Origin: Chthoniobacteraceae bacterium
GTDB taxonomy: Bacteria > Verrucomicrobiota > Verrucomicrobiia > Chthoniobacterales > Chthoniobacteraceae
NCBI GenBank assembly: GCA_947476045.1
Contig: CANJNZ010000003.1
Location: 44,931-108,930, forward strand
DNA length: 64,000 nucleotides
Direction: 5' to 3'
Part shown: piece after piece, positions 37,064-46,015 of the stretch
Position numbering within the stretch: the first letter of the stretch is position 1
Layout: the number at the start of each line of letters is the position of its first letter
Position numbers and translations under genes: made by a program
The notes under the pieces: generated by a model
Told to the model about the DNA's origin: nothing
Database searches by the model: none
What the model saw: the letters and a program-made list of their open reading frames with translations, nothing else

Positions 37064-38853
37064 GCACTCCGAAGCTTCGCAGCAGTCAGGTCATCACGAC
37101 ATTCGGGCCAGGCTCGATGGTGGATTTGCCCGATGCTTCCGTGCTCATCGCCGGGCTGGATCACTGGAAGTATGAAGCGGGCCGCACGCCGCGCATCGAG
37201 GAACCGCGGCTCGTGCAGAAGCTGATGTTGCTGCTTGGTAAACCGGCGCTCGAACTTCGCCCGCCGCCGCCCGCCGCCGAGCAGGAGCACGGATTCCATC
37301 CGAACATTTGCGCGTGGCGTTTTCCGAACTGGTTCATCGTGCAGCACACCGTCATCACCAAGCTGGGCTTTCGCCGCCGTCGGTTGGTGCATGTGAATTC
37401 CCTCGATGGCGGAACCTGGCGCGATGAAACCCGGCAAAAACAGTCGGTCGTGCCCGTGCGTTTTGTCCGAGCCTGTCGTAAGGGCCATCTCGGCGACATC
37501 GAGTGGAAGGCGTTTGTTCATGGACACGGCGAACCATGCGGACGCGACCTGTGGATCGAGGAACGCGGGACGACCGGCGACTTGAACGAAGTGTGGATCG
37601 TTTGCGACTGCGGCAAGGAACGCCCGATGAGTCAGGCTGCCCGCTGGGAATTGCGTGCGCTTGGTCACTGCGATGGGGCGCGTCCGTGGCTGGGAGCGGG
37701 CACCAAGGAATCATGTGGCGAAAACAATCGCCTGCTGATCCGCAGCGCGAGCAACGCTTACTTTCCTCAACTCATGTCGGTCATCTCGATTCCCGATACG
37801 CGCAGCGCGCTGGATGAAGTGATTCGCTCGCTCTGGGCCGACTTTCTCTCCGATGTCGAAACGCCCGAGGAACTCGCGAAAGTTCGCAAGAAACCGACGC
37901 CCGCGGTGAAGCTGCAAGGTCTCGACGATGCGGCGGTTCTTGCAGCGATGGCGCGGATTCGTGACGGGGGCGACGCCTCGCTGCGTCCGGTGAAGGAGGT
38001 CGAGTTTGAGGCGCTCGCCGATGCGCGGGATGAACTCGGCAGCGACACGCCCGAGGGAGATTTCTTTGCACGCGCACTGCCGCGCGAACGATGGGATGCC
38101 GAGTGGATGAAGGCTGTCGATCGTGTGGTGCTCGTTCATCGTCTGCGCGAGGTTGTCGCGCAGGTTGGTTTCACTCGATTCGAGGCCGCTGGGCCAGACA
38201 CGCAGGGAGAACTGGAGCTGGATGTTCAGCGAGCTGCGATTGGCGTTGATGCGTCGTGGGTGCCGGCGGTGGAAAATCGCGGAGAGGGCATCTTTCTTGT
38301 CTTCAATGCGGCAACGATCCAGCAGTGGAGCCAGCGCGATGCGGTGCGCAACAGGGCGCGTGCTCTCGATGCCGGTTTTGCGATTTGGAAAAAGGAACAC
38401 GAAGGCAGCAAACGAGAGTTTCCCGGAATTCCGTATTTTCTCCTTCACTCCATCTCGCATCTGCTGCTGACCGCCATCTCGCTGGAATGTGGCTATCCCG
38501 CCTCGTCGCTCCGCGAGCGCATTTACGCCGCACCAGGTCGCTACGGCATCCTCATCTACACCGGCTCGTCTGATGCAGAAGGCACGCTCGGCGGCCTTGT
38601 GCTCGCCGGCCGTGACATCCGTGAGCACTTCCGCCGCGCGCTGGAACTCGGGAAGCTCTGCTCGAATGATCCTGTCTGCGCGCATCATGTGCCTGTGGAT
38701 CACGACCATCAACCACTGCTCGGAAGCGCCTGCCACGGCTGTCTCCTCGTCGCGGAAACGTCGTGCGAGCAACGCAACGATTTCCTCGACCGCGCTTTTG
38801 TCGTTCCGACTGTGGAATCGCTGGGCGCGGAGTTCTTCACGGGGATCGTTTGA
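37060..38853 (+). CDS. drmB: DISARM DUF1998 protein DrmB
   Basis: LRSSQVITTFGPGSMVDLPDASVLIAGLDHW; DUF1998 features LLHSISHLLLTAISLECGYPASSLRERIY...GTLGGLV...ACHGCLLVAETSCEQRN; ATGA overlap with drmA. Confidence 0.92.
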   Translation: MSTPKLRSSQVITTFGPGSMVDLPDASVLIAGLDHWKYEAGRTPRIEEPRLVQKLMLLLGKPALELRPPPPAAEQEHGFHPNICAWRFPNWFIVQHTVITKLGFRRRRLVHVNSLDGGTWRDETRQKQSVVPVRFVRACRKGHLGDIEWKAFVHGHGEPCGRDLWIEERGTTGDLNEVWIVCDCGKERPMSQAARWELRALGHCDGARPWLGAGTKESCGENNRLLIRSASNAYFPQLMSVISIPDTRSALDEVIRSLWADFLSDVETPEELAKVRKKPTPAVKLQGLDDAAVLAAMARIRDGGDASLRPVKEVEFEALADARDELGSDTPEGDFFARALPRERWDAEWMKAVDRVVLVHRLREVVAQVGFTRFEAAGPDTQGELELDVQRAAIGVDASWVPAVENRGEGIFLVFNAATIQQWSQRDAVRNRARALDAGFAIWKKEHEGSKREFPGIPYFLLHSISHLLLTAISLECGYPASSLRERIYAAPGRYGILIYTGSSDAEGTLGGLVLAGRDIREHFRRALELGKLCSNDPVCAHHVPVDHDHQPLLGSACHGCLLVAETSCEQRNDFLDRAFVVPTVESLGAEFFTGIV

Positions 38854-39644
38854 TGTTCGAGCCGCTCACAGAACTGCCGACGGCCGCGCTCAAATCGCTT
38901 GCGTCGTCGTTACGGCAGGGTGTTCTCGCGCGTGGCTCAAGCGATGCGGCGCTCAATCAAATAGCCGGGCCTCTCGCGGCAAGGGTGTGCGTCTGTCTGG
39001 ATGGGCTGGCTGCGCAAGGACTGACACCTGTTCAGACATCGCTGATCGTCGAAGCAGTGCTCGCGGAGCGCGTCAACGCTCCGGATCTTGCTGCGTTGTT
39101 CGATGTGGTTCTTTCCGGCCCCGAAATTTCCGGCGCGCCTACTGCCGATACCGGCGCCGCCATTGTCGGGTTGATTCAGGAAGCCCAACACGAGGTCGTG
39201 CTTGTCACCTATGTCTTGCACAACACGGAACAGATTTTCGGAGAAGTCGTGCAACGCTTGAAGCACTGCCCCAATCTCGCGGTGAAACTGTTCGTCCATA
39301 TCGCGCGACCGACAGGCGATACATCGCTGGAGAGCGAAATTGTGCGTCGCTTTGCAGCCGATTTCCGCAAACGTCATTGGCCTTGGTCAAATCCACCGAG
39401 CCTCTATTTCGATCCTCGTGGCTTGGCACAATCTGCCACCGAGCGGGCGAGTCTTCACGCAAAATGCGTCGTCGTTGATCGGCGCGCGGCACTCATCACC
39501 TCCGCAAATTTCACCGAAGCTGCGCGCACCAAGAACATCGAACTCGGCATAGTGACGCGGCACCCGCCCCTCGCACGACGGATAGCTGAACACTTCGACG
39601 CGTTGGTTGCAGCAGGCACACTGGAACAATGTGTTTTGTCCTGA
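38853..39644 (+). CDS. drmC: DISARM phospholipase D-like protein DrmC
   Basis: Single HxK motif SLHAKCVVVDRRAALITSANFTEAARTKNIELG; TGATG overlap with drmB stop. Confidence 0.9.
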   Translation: MFEPLTELPTAALKSLASSLRQGVLARGSSDAALNQIAGPLAARVCVCLDGLAAQGLTPVQTSLIVEAVLAERVNAPDLAALFDVVLSGPEISGAPTADTGAAIVGLIQEAQHEVVLVTYVLHNTEQIFGEVVQRLKHCPNLAVKLFVHIARPTGDTSLESEIVRRFAADFRKRHWPWSNPPSLYFDPRGLAQSATERASLHAKCVVVDRRAALITSANFTEAARTKNIELGIVTRHPPLARRIAEHFDALVAAGTLEQCVLS

Positions 39645-39691
39645 CGGTTCCGATTAAGGCTGCCCATTCTGCAACCACGTTAGGCGTGATA

Positions 39692-39898
39692 TCAGATGAG
39701 CCGCGCGTTGGTGAACATCCTGCGGGCCTCGACGAGGGTGTAGCCCATGTTTGTGAGGAAGCGCAGCACCTCGGAATTGTCAGCACAGATAGGCACGGAG
39801 GGATCAGGTCGATGGGAGAGCAGCGGCATATTCACCATGGCATCGTATCCGGGGAATCTGCGGATGAACTTCTGCTTTTGGTGCCTGGATCGTTTCAC
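39692..39898 (-). CDS. small hypothetical protein
   Basis: 68 aa ORF; 4-nt overlap with the upstream 39895..40134 ORF. Confidence 0.35.
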   Translation of the reverse strand: MKRSRHQKQKFIRRFPGYDAMVNMPLLSHRPDPSVPICADNSEVLRFLTNMGYTLVEARRMFTNARLI

Positions 39899-40173
39899 GG
39901 TTTTGGTTTTCTGATGGGTTTGCTCACAGCAGTAAACGCCTTTGCACCCTTACCATTTTGAAGCAGGGCGGTGGTTTCTGCACCCTCTCTGCACCGCATG
40001 AAAATAGTATCAGAATATCGCATTAATACGCTGGAACAACTCCTCGCCCGGTTGAAATGCCGGATGAGCGACATCTTTAACAATTCTAGGCGTTTCACCC
40101 AGAGAGAACTTGTTCGGCTATCGGCCACGAACATTGCGCTCGCACTGGAGGGTGTCTAATTTTCGGGTGCCAT

Positions 40174-40662
40174 ATGAAATTCACCATCGAGAAAAAAGCC
40201 CTGACCCGGCTGTTGAGAGCGATTGGCAGCGATCCTGCAAAAAAGTCGCACGATTCCGTTCTCCGACTGGCCGCACAGGACGGACAAATTATTCTCAACG
40301 CTTACGAAACCGAAGCGGGTTGCGAAGCCCTTGTGCTCGAAGAAGGTGTCTGTTTCTTCCGCATAGATCAGTTCCTCCCTATCGTGCGCAGCTACAAGTC
40401 GGCAAAAAATCTCACCATCGAAGTCACGCCCGACGGCATCCAAATCGGCAACACGAAAATCGGTCGAGAGCACTGGGAGGTGTCGCTTTTCGATAACCCT
40501 CGCACCGCGCCGATTACTGTTCCGAATCTTGAAAAAAGGTTGAATCAGTTGGCGGCAAAAGAAATAGCCGAAGCCCAGCCAATACCATTTTTTAACTCAG
40601 AAACAGCGGCGGAGACGTGGTTCACTGCTTCATTTTGGAAAACGCCGTGTGCGTCGGATTGA
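40174..40662 (+). CDS. single-domain sliding-clamp (DnaN N-terminal)-like protein
   Basis: MKFTIEKKALTRLLRAIGSDP...SVLRLAAQDGQIILNAYETEAGCEALVLEEGVCFFRIDQFLPIVRSYKSAKNLTIEVTPDGIQIGNTKI parallels DnaN domain I order (MKFTVEREHLLKPLQ...LLLQV.DGTLSLTGTDLE...VPARKFFDICRGL). Confidence 0.5.
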   Translation: MKFTIEKKALTRLLRAIGSDPAKKSHDSVLRLAAQDGQIILNAYETEAGCEALVLEEGVCFFRIDQFLPIVRSYKSAKNLTIEVTPDGIQIGNTKIGREHWEVSLFDNPRTAPITVPNLEKRLNQLAAKEIAEAQPIPFFNSETAAETWFTASFWKTPCASD

Positions 40663-40674
40663 AGACGCGAGCAA

Positions 40675-42072
40675 CTATGAGGTTTCCACTGCCGCCCCTG
40701 AAAGCAGAGTTCCGTTTTCTTCCAATAGATGTCCGCCGAGATCCGGTTGTCCCCGGAAGTCGCGGATTGGATAATTGGAACAGGGCTGCCCGCAATCCAA
40801 GCTCTCCTTCAATCGCAGCCACATTTTGTAGTGCTGGGCAGATACAGGCGCATGAGCCAGCAAAGTGGTTGCGATGTCCTTCCAGCCTTGACGCAGGGCC
40901 ATCCCGGCGGCGTTGAGGAAATAGGCTGCATCCTGCGGACTTTGGTCGCAGGCGCTCAGGAGGCATGCGAGTCCCTCTTTCGGTTGCCCTAGGTTTTCGA
41001 GGCAATGTCCCCGGATTTGCGTCAAGAGCGGGTGAGTGCGCCAGCAATCAGGAAGTGAATCGAGGATCTCCAGCGCGGTTTCAGGATCGCTTTTGTGAAG
41101 CAGGTGAGCGTGGCTCTGTTTCGAGAAGAAGTTTCGGTCTGAATCAATCATCCGCGAACATTCTTCAATCAGCGGAGCGAGTTCTTTGAGCGCTGCAAAA
41201 TCCCTGATTCGATACGGGTCGTTTGCCAGCGCCCACATGACGTGATGACGCACTGCACACAAGTCTCCGCGCTGCCATGTGGCCAGTGCGTATTGTGGCT
41301 GGGCATTGAGCACATGGTCCCACGCTATGCGGCGCGCACAATCGAAGTTATGCTGATTTGAAAACACTTCGCTTCGCGCCCAATTTTCAAACTGTTCGGC
41401 GAGTTTTGAAAAGGCCGGTGCTTTGCGGTAGTCGAGCACATAGGCTTCCCCATCGAGATCGAAACGCATGACGGCGCGCAGTTCGTCCGGCAAAGCGCTG
41501 TAATTGGCGGGATCGAGGGTCCATTTTGTGCCCGGCTCAGGCCGCCATTCACGCAGCGTATCGAACTCGCTCTCGTTGAGCCGGTGCGCTGTCTCCAATT
41601 CAAAATCCCCCTCAGCAAGTTTTGCCCACAGCATTTTGATGTCGCCATCGGTCCACGTCTTTTCCCTGTCGGAGCGAAAGGCCGGAAGGCTGATCAGCAG
41701 GTGGCGCACAGCCTCGTCGCTGTCACCCGCAGCCGAGAGAAAACATGCGAGTTGATAGGTTTTCCAAGAATTGCGCCTGTCTTCCCCCAATCTGATCAAC
41801 AAGGATGCGGCTTCCGAGGATTGCCCAAGATGGCGCAGTGCGAGAGCCGTGTGTTCATAGAGATGTGGGCACTCGAAGCCGCGCGCCAGAAGCTCTTTTC
41901 CGAGCGAGGCGGCGAGAGGGAAATTCGCTTCTTTGTAAGCGAGCTCTACGAGCAATGGGCGGAAAACCTCTTCATTGTAATCCGTGCGGAGGGCTTCCAG
42001 CACCAGTTCGCGGGCTTCTTCGATCATGCCAAGCGCTACATAGGCGTGGCTTTGTTCCAATAGGCTGTTCAT
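40675..42072 (-). CDS. TPR-repeat protein
   Basis: 465 aa, helical TPR-like units (HAYVALGMIEEARELVLEALRTDY; HTALALRHLGQSSEAASLLIRLGED). Confidence 0.65.
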   Translation of the reverse strand: MNSLLEQSHAYVALGMIEEARELVLEALRTDYNEEVFRPLLVELAYKEANFPLAASLGKELLARGFECPHLYEHTALALRHLGQSSEAASLLIRLGEDRRNSWKTYQLACFLSAAGDSDEAVRHLLISLPAFRSDREKTWTDGDIKMLWAKLAEGDFELETAHRLNESEFDTLREWRPEPGTKWTLDPANYSALPDELRAVMRFDLDGEAYVLDYRKAPAFSKLAEQFENWARSEVFSNQHNFDCARRIAWDHVLNAQPQYALATWQRGDLCAVRHHVMWALANDPYRIRDFAALKELAPLIEECSRMIDSDRNFFSKQSHAHLLHKSDPETALEILDSLPDCWRTHPLLTQIRGHCLENLGQPKEGLACLLSACDQSPQDAAYFLNAAGMALRQGWKDIATTLLAHAPVSAQHYKMWLRLKESLDCGQPCSNYPIRDFRGQPDLGGHLLEENGTLLSGAAVETS

Positions 42073-42668
42073 ATTAAGCCTCTACGGAGGCCACCTGTTT
42101 CCGTCAGCGGATTTTCCTGAGTATCTTCATCGAGCCAGCGCAGGCACAAACGCCGCCGAATCGCAGGGTCCGGCGTGAGCGACATCCAATCGCGCTCTTC
42201 TACCGTGGCTGGATTGGCTATAAAGAAGTCAAGTTCGTGCGCGCCGCAGTAACCATCGCCTACGACGACACAGTCCTCACCGAATGAATACCATAGCGAA
42301 CGCAGTTCTTCGGCTGAGCATCCGGGCGAACGCTGCTCTTCGAGCGAATCGCGAGTGCGCCGTCTGGCATACTCACGAGCCAGTTCACGCGTAGCAAAGC
42401 CGTCCACTTCGATCTCTTCCTCCTCGTCCATGTAGTGGAACATATCGAGAACACGGACATAAAAGTTTCCAGGGCGCCACTTGGGCTTTGCCGCCTCGGC
42501 AGCGGCATAAGCGGCAATTGCTGCATCCAACATCGCGCAGTCCGTCGGCGCGAAGTTCCGCCGGCAATAAAGGCAGTCGGTGCGTATCCTCGGGCGCACT
42601 TTTTTTACATCAAATGCGCGTGAGCAGAAGATGCATTCGACATGCTCCAACTCGCCGGGCGCATTCAT
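42069..42668 (-). CDS. zinc-ribbon hypothetical protein
   Basis: VECIFCSRAFDVKKVRPRIRTDCLYCRRNF; ATGA overlap with the TPR gene. Confidence 0.6.
   Translation of the reverse strand: MNAPGELEHVECIFCSRAFDVKKVRPRIRTDCLYCRRNFAPTDCAMLDAAIAAYAAAEAAKPKWRPGNFYVRVLDMFHYMDEEEEIEVDGFATRELAREYARRRTRDSLEEQRSPGCSAEELRSLWYSFGEDCVVVGDGYCGAHELDFFIANPATVEERDWMSLTPDPAIRRRLCLRWLDEDTQENPLTETGGLRRGLI
42083..42110 (-). promoter_or_regulatory. shared element copy 1: CCGCTGACG-N16-GTA
   Basis: CCGCTGACGGAAACAGGTGGCCTCCGTA then 10 nt to the ATG of the TPR gene (42072). Confidence 0.7.
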
Positions 42669-43714
42669 GATGCCGCCTCCCCGATTCCAAGCGGCTTTGA
42701 TTCCACCCACGCGAATTTTTCGAGATTCACTTCGCTTTCACCATCCCAGCGGTAGGCGGCAAGCAGACCGCCGGTCTTGCTCGCGACGCTGTAATCCACG
42801 CACACCGCATTCTTCGCGAGCAGGCTCGGCGCAGCGGGCGGTAGCCAGTAGTGACCGAAGACCACCAGCGGCTCATCTTCCGCGTAGTGTGAAAGTCCAG
42901 CGAGCAACTCGGCAGGAACTTCGATGGGAGGCGGCTCTTCGCTCGCTGGAAAAACCAGTTCTCGATACGTGACGCTTTCCCTATGACGGAGACCGAACCA
43001 TCGCGCACGGATGTCCTCGTGAGCGTGCCCCTCTTTATCGGTGAAATCGATGCCTGTCGGCAACAGGGTTTCGGGTCCGTTGAGCAGTGTTTTTACGGCG
43101 GCGTTCTCCGGGGTGCCTTCCGTGCTGGCCGCGAGAAGGAATGCGTCATCCGCAAAGCGACGCTCGCCTACCGTTGCCGTTGCCTTTTTGCACCAGGCCG
43201 CGTGGACAATGCGCACTCCACCGAGGTCGAGATAAAGCGGCACCGTCTTGAACCATGCGAGCCAGTCTTTCCACTCTTCGGGGTGGGGAACGGCAATTTG
43301 TTCCAGCGTGGCGCTGTGTTGCTTTTCGTTTTTGGCAGTGTGCGGGCGAAGCGGGGCTCCATCAGGGCCGCAGGTGTGGTAGCGCAGAGCGTTCCACTCG
43401 TGATTGCCGAGCACCGCAAATGCGTTGCCGCTGTCGGTCATTGCCCGGACAGTTTTCAGCGTTTCGAGAATCTTTGGACCGCGATCTATGAAGTCGCCGA
43501 CGAAAATCACCTTTCGATCCGCAGGATGCCGCCAGATTCCATTGACCTTTTCGTAGTCGAGTTTGTGAAGCAGGGCGTCGAGCGCATCCGCGTGTCCGTG
43601 GATGTCTCCGATGATGTCGTATTTGGTGTGGTTTGTTTTCATAAATTCTGTGCGGCACTCGGTGCCCGCAATCCTGCCACCGGCGTTTTTTGGAGCCTCG
43701 GGTCGAGTGTTCAT
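42665..43714 (-). CDS. calcineurin-like metallophosphoesterase (PrpE / ApaH-like)
   Basis: YDIIGDIHGHADAL, VIFVGDFIDRGP, AVLGNHEWNAL. Start 43714 chosen because the shared upstream element sits 14 nt before it (alternative start 43642). Confidence 0.85.
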   Translation of the reverse strand: MNTRPEAPKNAGGRIAGTECRTEFMKTNHTKYDIIGDIHGHADALDALLHKLDYEKVNGIWRHPADRKVIFVGDFIDRGPKILETLKTVRAMTDSGNAFAVLGNHEWNALRYHTCGPDGAPLRPHTAKNEKQHSATLEQIAVPHPEEWKDWLAWFKTVPLYLDLGGVRIVHAAWCKKATATVGERRFADDAFLLAASTEGTPENAAVKTLLNGPETLLPTGIDFTDKEGHAHEDIRARWFGLRHRESVTYRELVFPASEEPPPIEVPAELLAGLSHYAEDEPLVVFGHYWLPPAAPSLLAKNAVCVDYSVASKTGGLLAAYRWDGESEVNLEKFAWVESKPLGIGEAAS

Positions 43715-43728
43715 CTGCAATATACCCT

Positions 43729-43756
43729 TACGTTTTGGGTGCCGTGGCGTCAGCGG
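43729..43756 (-). promoter_or_regulatory. shared element copy 2: CCGCTGACG-N16-GTA
   Basis: CCGCTGACGCCACGGCACCCAAAACGTA then 14 nt to ATG 43714 (phosphoesterase). Confidence 0.7.
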
Positions 43757-43883
43757 GTTCCTGCAAGCAGGGAGAGGTTTTTCCGGGATGTGAAAACCTG
43801 CGCCGGCGTCTGGCTTGTTGCGGTTTGGTTTTCTTTCTTTCATGCCGCGAAACTAGCCGGCGTCTGAAAACTTGCAAAGTGTT

Positions 43884-43914
43884 ATGACTGTATATAGCCT
43901 TACTGCACAGTCAT
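43884..43914. promoter_or_regulatory. 8-bp inverted repeat ATGACTGT-N15-ACAGTCAT, probable LysR operator
   Basis: Read directly; overlaps the start of the LysR-type ORF. Confidence 0.55.
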
Positions 43915-44812
43915 GTATCAATCCATCCTCTCGCAATCGGGGTTTTCAATGGAACGGCTCGGCAATTTCTGTTCCGTGGCGGATGCGGGATCGATTGTTG
44001 GCGCGGCCAAAGGCGACACGGTCCGGCAGTCACTCATCAGCCGGCAGATCCGCGAGCTGGAATCCTTCTTCGGCGTGGAACTGATTCGCAGACGGGGGCG
44101 CGGATTGGAACTTACCGATGCCGGACGCGAGCTCGCCGCCGTGGGGCGCGAGAATTTCAAGGGACTTGCCGACTACGCTGCGCGGTGCCGTGGTGCCGCG
44201 TGGACGGTGCGAATGGTCGCGTCCAATAGCGTCGCCACCTGGTTGCTGCTGCCACGGCTCAAGTCGCTGGAAAAAACAAACGCGAACGTGCGCTATGAAA
44301 TCCACCATGAGCAGACCCGCGAGATCGTCACCGCCACACGAGAGGGAATCTATGACATCGCATTCGTCCGCAAAGACGCCCTCGGGGCGGGATTAAGGCA
44401 CGCCACCCTCGGTGAAATCGGACACTCCCTGCTGGTCCCGAAAGCTCTTTTGCGAGCCAAGCCCCAAGATATAGCAACAGTGCTGGGAACGGTGCCGATG
44501 GCGCTGCCGGTGGGTGGAAAAATGCGCGAGACCATCGAGAAAATGGCCGAGAAGGCCAAGGTGAGGATGAATGTTGCCGTGGGATGCTCCTCCTACTTGC
44601 AGGCGGCGCAAGTGCTTCAATCCGGCATGTGCGCAGCGGTGCTCCCCGACACCGCATTGTGCGACATGAAAACCTCTAGTCTCCATCGTCTGCCATTACG
44701 CGAACGCTACACGCTGTGCCTCGCATGGAGCGCACGAAATGCCGACACCCGTCCGGCCCTCGCAGAACTCATTCAGCAAATGGCCGACAAGATGAAATGG
44801 GACGACTGTTGA
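43913..44812 (+). CDS. LysR-type transcriptional regulator
   Basis: N-terminal HTH ERLGNFCSVADAGSIVGAAKGDTVRQSLISRQIRELESFFGVELIRRRGRGLELTDAGREL. Confidence 0.88.
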   Translation: MYQSILSQSGFSMERLGNFCSVADAGSIVGAAKGDTVRQSLISRQIRELESFFGVELIRRRGRGLELTDAGRELAAVGRENFKGLADYAARCRGAAWTVRMVASNSVATWLLLPRLKSLEKTNANVRYEIHHEQTREIVTATREGIYDIAFVRKDALGAGLRHATLGEIGHSLLVPKALLRAKPQDIATVLGTVPMALPVGGKMRETIEKMAEKAKVRMNVAVGCSSYLQAAQVLQSGMCAAVLPDTALCDMKTSSLHRLPLRERYTLCLAWSARNADTRPALAELIQQMADKMKWDDC

Positions 44813-44831
44813 GCAGACGGCTTTGCTCAAC
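44808..44831 (+). terminator. 8-bp hairpin GTTGAGCA-N8-TGCTCAAC at end of LysR gene
   Basis: Perfect inverted repeat overlapping the stop codon; no strong T-tract. Confidence 0.4.
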
Positions 44832-44852
44832 GGCTGTGTATTTTCGAGATAT

Positions 44853-44880
44853 CCGCTGACGCAGAGCAGACTGATCCGTA
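44853..44880 (+). promoter_or_regulatory. shared element copy 3: CCGCTGACG-N16-GTA
   Basis: CCGCTGACGCAGAGCAGACTGATCCGTA then 11 nt to ATG 44892. Confidence 0.7.
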
Positions 44881-44891
44881 TCGGATGGTAT

Positions 44892-45089
44892 ATGTCGCGC
44901 AGACCAATGGTAATCGGAATCGAAATGGCGGAATTCATGGCGGGGGTGCCGCTCTTGGAGGACGAAAAAAGGGAAATTCTCCGGCTGTCACAAATCCAGC
45001 TACAAGCGGAAAAGGCAAAGGAGGAATTGGTGAACCTGATCAAATTGCGGGCGGCGATAGCGACTGCGCCGCATTGCGAGCGGAACTAA
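44892..45089 (+). CDS. small hypothetical protein (65 aa)
   Basis: MSRRPMVIGIEMAEFMAGVPLLEDEKREILRLSQIQLQAEKAKEELVNLIKLRAAIATAPHCERN; start supported by position relative to the shared element. Confidence 0.5.
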   Translation: MSRRPMVIGIEMAEFMAGVPLLEDEKREILRLSQIQLQAEKAKEELVNLIKLRAAIATAPHCERN

Positions 45090-45128
45090 CGGAATCGATC
45101 AAAGAAACAACGTAAGAGCGGCAATAAT

Positions 45129-45156
45129 CCGCTGACGAAGTCCGGTTGCTACCGTA
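45129..45156 (+). promoter_or_regulatory. shared element copy 4: CCGCTGACG-N16-GTA
   Basis: CCGCTGACGAAGTCCGGTTGCTACCGTA then 11 nt to ATG 45168. Confidence 0.7.
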
Positions 45157-45167
45157 TAGTATAGGTG

Positions 45168-45401
45168 ATGAGACACGACCACGAAATGACGCCGGAAATG
45201 CTCGCCCGGAGCAAGGACGAGAACGGGAAGCCCTACGGGAAATGCCCGATAACGGGGCGACCGGTGGACAAGAACGGATTCTCAATCAGGCCGGTGCGCC
45301 CAAGGGTAGTGCGGAGCGTGCCGAGGCCGGACTTCGCGGGGAATATGGTGAGGGCGGTGAAGGCTCACGCAGCGGACAGGATAGCGCGGGGCGGGCGCTA
45401 A
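45168..45401 (+). CDS. small hypothetical protein (77 aa)
   Basis: MRHDHEMTPEMLARSKDENGKPYGKCPITGRPVDKNGFSIRP...; preferred over the overlapping 45146..45601 frame because of the shared element spacing. Confidence 0.5.
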   Translation: MRHDHEMTPEMLARSKDENGKPYGKCPITGRPVDKNGFSIRPVRPRVVRSVPRPDFAGNMVRAVKAHAADRIARGGR

Positions 45402-45466
45402 GGACGCGCCTCGGGATCGAAGGACTCGCGACCAGCACGGAGCGGATCGACATTTTCGCAAATAAT

Positions 45467-45494
45467 CCGCTGACGGAGACGCCGGCGAAAAGTA
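45467..45494 (+). promoter_or_regulatory. shared element copy 5: CCGCTGACG-N16-GTA
   Basis: CCGCTGACGGAGACGCCGGCGAAAAGTA then 9 nt to ATG 45504. Confidence 0.7.
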
Positions 45495-45503
45495 AAGGAA
45501 CCC

Positions 45504-45845
45504 ATGAGCAAACCACAAAACCCACCACCAGCGCCAAACCACGACGAAACAAACCGGCTATTGGCGACAATTATGCAGAACTATTCTTGGACGGCCTTTA
45601 AGCCAATCCTGTATTCACCGGACAAACTCCGGGCGTGGATTCTGGAAAAGCTGACACCGGATCCGGAGGATCTGGAACTGCACCCGGACGACCCGAGAGT
45701 GGCGGAAATGTCGGAATCAAACGTGGAGAACGAGGATCAGGCGGGGGAGTTTTGGGGGGAACTGACCAAGGAGGAACAGGAAATGTTTCGAGCGGCGTTC
45801 GTGGAGATTTGGGGCAGAGCGGGGAAAGCAGCCCTGCCGTCATAG
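45504..45845 (+). CDS. hypothetical protein (113 aa)
   Basis: MSKPQNPPPAPNHDETNRLLATIMQNYSWTAFKPILYSPDKLRAWILEKL...; downstream of element copy 5. Confidence 0.6.
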   Translation: MSKPQNPPPAPNHDETNRLLATIMQNYSWTAFKPILYSPDKLRAWILEKLTPDPEDLELHPDDPRVAEMSESNVENEDQAGEFWGELTKEEQEMFRAAFVEIWGRAGKAALPS

Positions 45846-45973
45846 ACCGCAGGAGGCCGTCGTTCGCCCTCCTCGTGGCAGTTTCGCAGGTTTTGCAGGT
45901 CACTTCCGTGAAAGATTCTGCGATTCACAATTTGAAGCGTGCTCCGAATCAAGGCGGCTATTTCGGCAAAAAT

Positions 45974-46001
45974 CCGCTGACGAGTTGCAAGCACGAACGT
46001 A
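45974..46001 (+). promoter_or_regulatory. shared element copy 6: CCGCTGACG-N16-GTA
   Basis: CCGCTGACGAGTTGCAAGCACGAACGTA then 14 nt to ATG 46016. Confidence 0.7.
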
Positions 46002-46015
46002 TGTAGTCGCTAAAT

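Noticed and set aside
39895-40134. 79-aa minus ORF upstream of 39692..39898
   Set aside because: Only its C-terminal part (from MRCREGAETTALLQNG) looks potentially coding; not enough support to call a gene.
45146-45601. 151-aa plus-strand ORF
   Set aside because: Overlaps 45168..45401 in another frame and spans a shared upstream element; the smaller ORFs are better supported by that element's fixed distance to their ATGs.
42083-46001. Interpretation of the CCGCTGACG repeats as integron attC sites or a CRISPR array
   Set aside because: No attC core (GTTRRRY / RYYYAAC) palindromes and no integrase were seen. Spacing between copies is gene-sized and irregular, and the element precedes starts rather than following stops. 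No CRISPR-like regular repeat/spacer pattern was found anywhere in the window.
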